This document shows positions 63,608 to 64,000 of a stretch of DNA of 64,000 bases, one piece after another (positions within the stretch are counted from its first letter, which is position 1; every line of letters begins with the position of its first letter). A program made the position numbers and the translations under genes. Below the pieces are notes generated by a model. The model was not told the origin of the DNA. It saw only the letters and a list, made by a program, of their open reading frames with translations, and made no database searches. This DNA comes from Methylomonas sp. 11b (lineage in GTDB: Bacteria > Pseudomonadota > Gammaproteobacteria > Methylococcales > Methylomonadaceae). Where the stretch lies: assembly GCF_000515215.1 (NCBI RefSeq), contig NZ_KI911557.1:1943586-2007585 (forward strand), written 5' to 3'.

Positions 63608-63985
63608 ATGCCTAAAACAAACACAACAGAGATTCATTGGTTGCCCGATGTCGAAGAACATGATTACCCGGCAGCCGGCTCTTATCTCAGCATTCTTTAC
63701 AGCGACGACAAGGTAGCCGAGATGATAGCCCGATTAAGAGGCGCTGCCGTGGTGCAATTCAAGGCCAAGGACCTCTTCAGGGCTTCACAGCTGTCATTAT
63801 TGGGCGTCAGCAATTCGCACGTAGAGAAGGATATAAAGAAGATCCGGAAACAGAAAAGTCTTTCCCCTTTACTACTGGTCCGAGATTCACAAAATGGCAA
63901 AGTGATCATTGCCGATGGCTACCACCGTTTGTGCGCCATTTACGAGTTTAATGAGGATGCATTAATCAGTTGCAAGATTATATAA
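63608..63985 (+). CDS. Small ParB-fold-like hypothetical protein
   Basis: The 125-residue protein starts at ATG 63608 (CCGGAGAA at 7 nt). The sequence VQFKAKDLFRASQLSLLGVSNSHVEKDIKKIRKQKSLSPLLLVRDSQNGKVIIADGYHRLCAIYEF has the arrangement of ParB-like/sulfiredoxin-like proteins, where DGYHRL matches the DGxHR-type nucleotide site. The role is unknown. It is the last gene of the window and lies 40 bp after the porin gene. Confidence 0.75.
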   Translation: MPKTNTTEIHWLPDVEEHDYPAAGSYLSILYSDDKVAEMIARLRGAAVVQFKAKDLFRASQLSLLGVSNSHVEKDIKKIRKQKSLSPLLLVRDSQNGKVIIADGYHRLCAIYEFNEDALISCKII

Positions 63986-64000
63986 GCCTGATTAGCTCAA

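Overview
The window joins a conjugative mobile element (about 1-36.2 kb) to a stretch of chromosome (about 36.2-64 kb). The host is a gammaproteobacterium: the csrA / tRNA-Ser / tRNA-Arg / tRNA-Asn block is typical of that class, and the NarK-type transporter, DAB carbon transporter, c-type cytochromes and CzcCBA pump would suit a methanotroph or sulfur-oxidising relative. The genus cannot be fixed from the sequence alone.

Element, left part. An F-type mating-pair gene run (TrbC/TraW, TraU, TraN) ends at 4720. It is followed by a cargo hotspot: an HU gene, a type I restriction-modification operon (hsdR, hsdM, a YhcG/DUF1016 nuclease-like gene, hsdS) and, convergent with it, an AT-richer four-gene type II CBASS anti-phage operon (patatin CapV, CD-NTase, Cap2 E1/E2, Cap3 JAMM). 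The layout resembles the SXT/R391 and IncA/C backbone, where cargo sits after traN. The backbone then resumes with an AcaB-like gene, ssb, bet recombinase, YqaJ-type exonuclease, a CobS-like AAA+ ATPase, a WGR protein, DUF3150, a VWA protein with an HExxH motif, several small unknowns, a DUF4942 methyltransferase-like protein and a GHKL ATPase.

The most unusual signal lies in the untranslated spacers of this module. Twelve genes between 17.3 and 30.6 kb carry the same kind of leader: a two-tier hairpin (outer CCC/GGG, inner stem of changing sequence), then in eleven cases a second helix that pairs with the Shine-Dalgarno region and closes next to the start codon. A second family, three copies of about 100 nt (17078, 20482, 26050), has four helices with compensatory changes and an invariant TGCGTYAAG loop. 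Together they look like an element-encoded RNA layer of translational control; I know of no named family that fits.

Element, right end. Two FlhD/FlhC-like activator pairs lie in tandem (33.8-35.8 kb; the second FlhD-like protein is fused to a STAS-like domain), followed by an AlpA-like excisionase/regulator and repeats of CAAAGTGACC, then the 3' end of tRNA-Asn, the probable attachment gene. No integrase and no traF/H/G are visible here.

Chromosome. Beyond csrA come a PhnA-like protein, a broken IS110 transposase, a NarK-type transporter with a PP2C-kinase fusion, the inorganic carbon genes dabA/dabB and a SulP transporter, an outer membrane protein and a set of c-type cytochrome genes with an alpha carbonic anhydrase, and finally a CzcCBA-type metal efflux operon with its PII-like gene, an OprB-like porin and a ParB-fold-like small protein.
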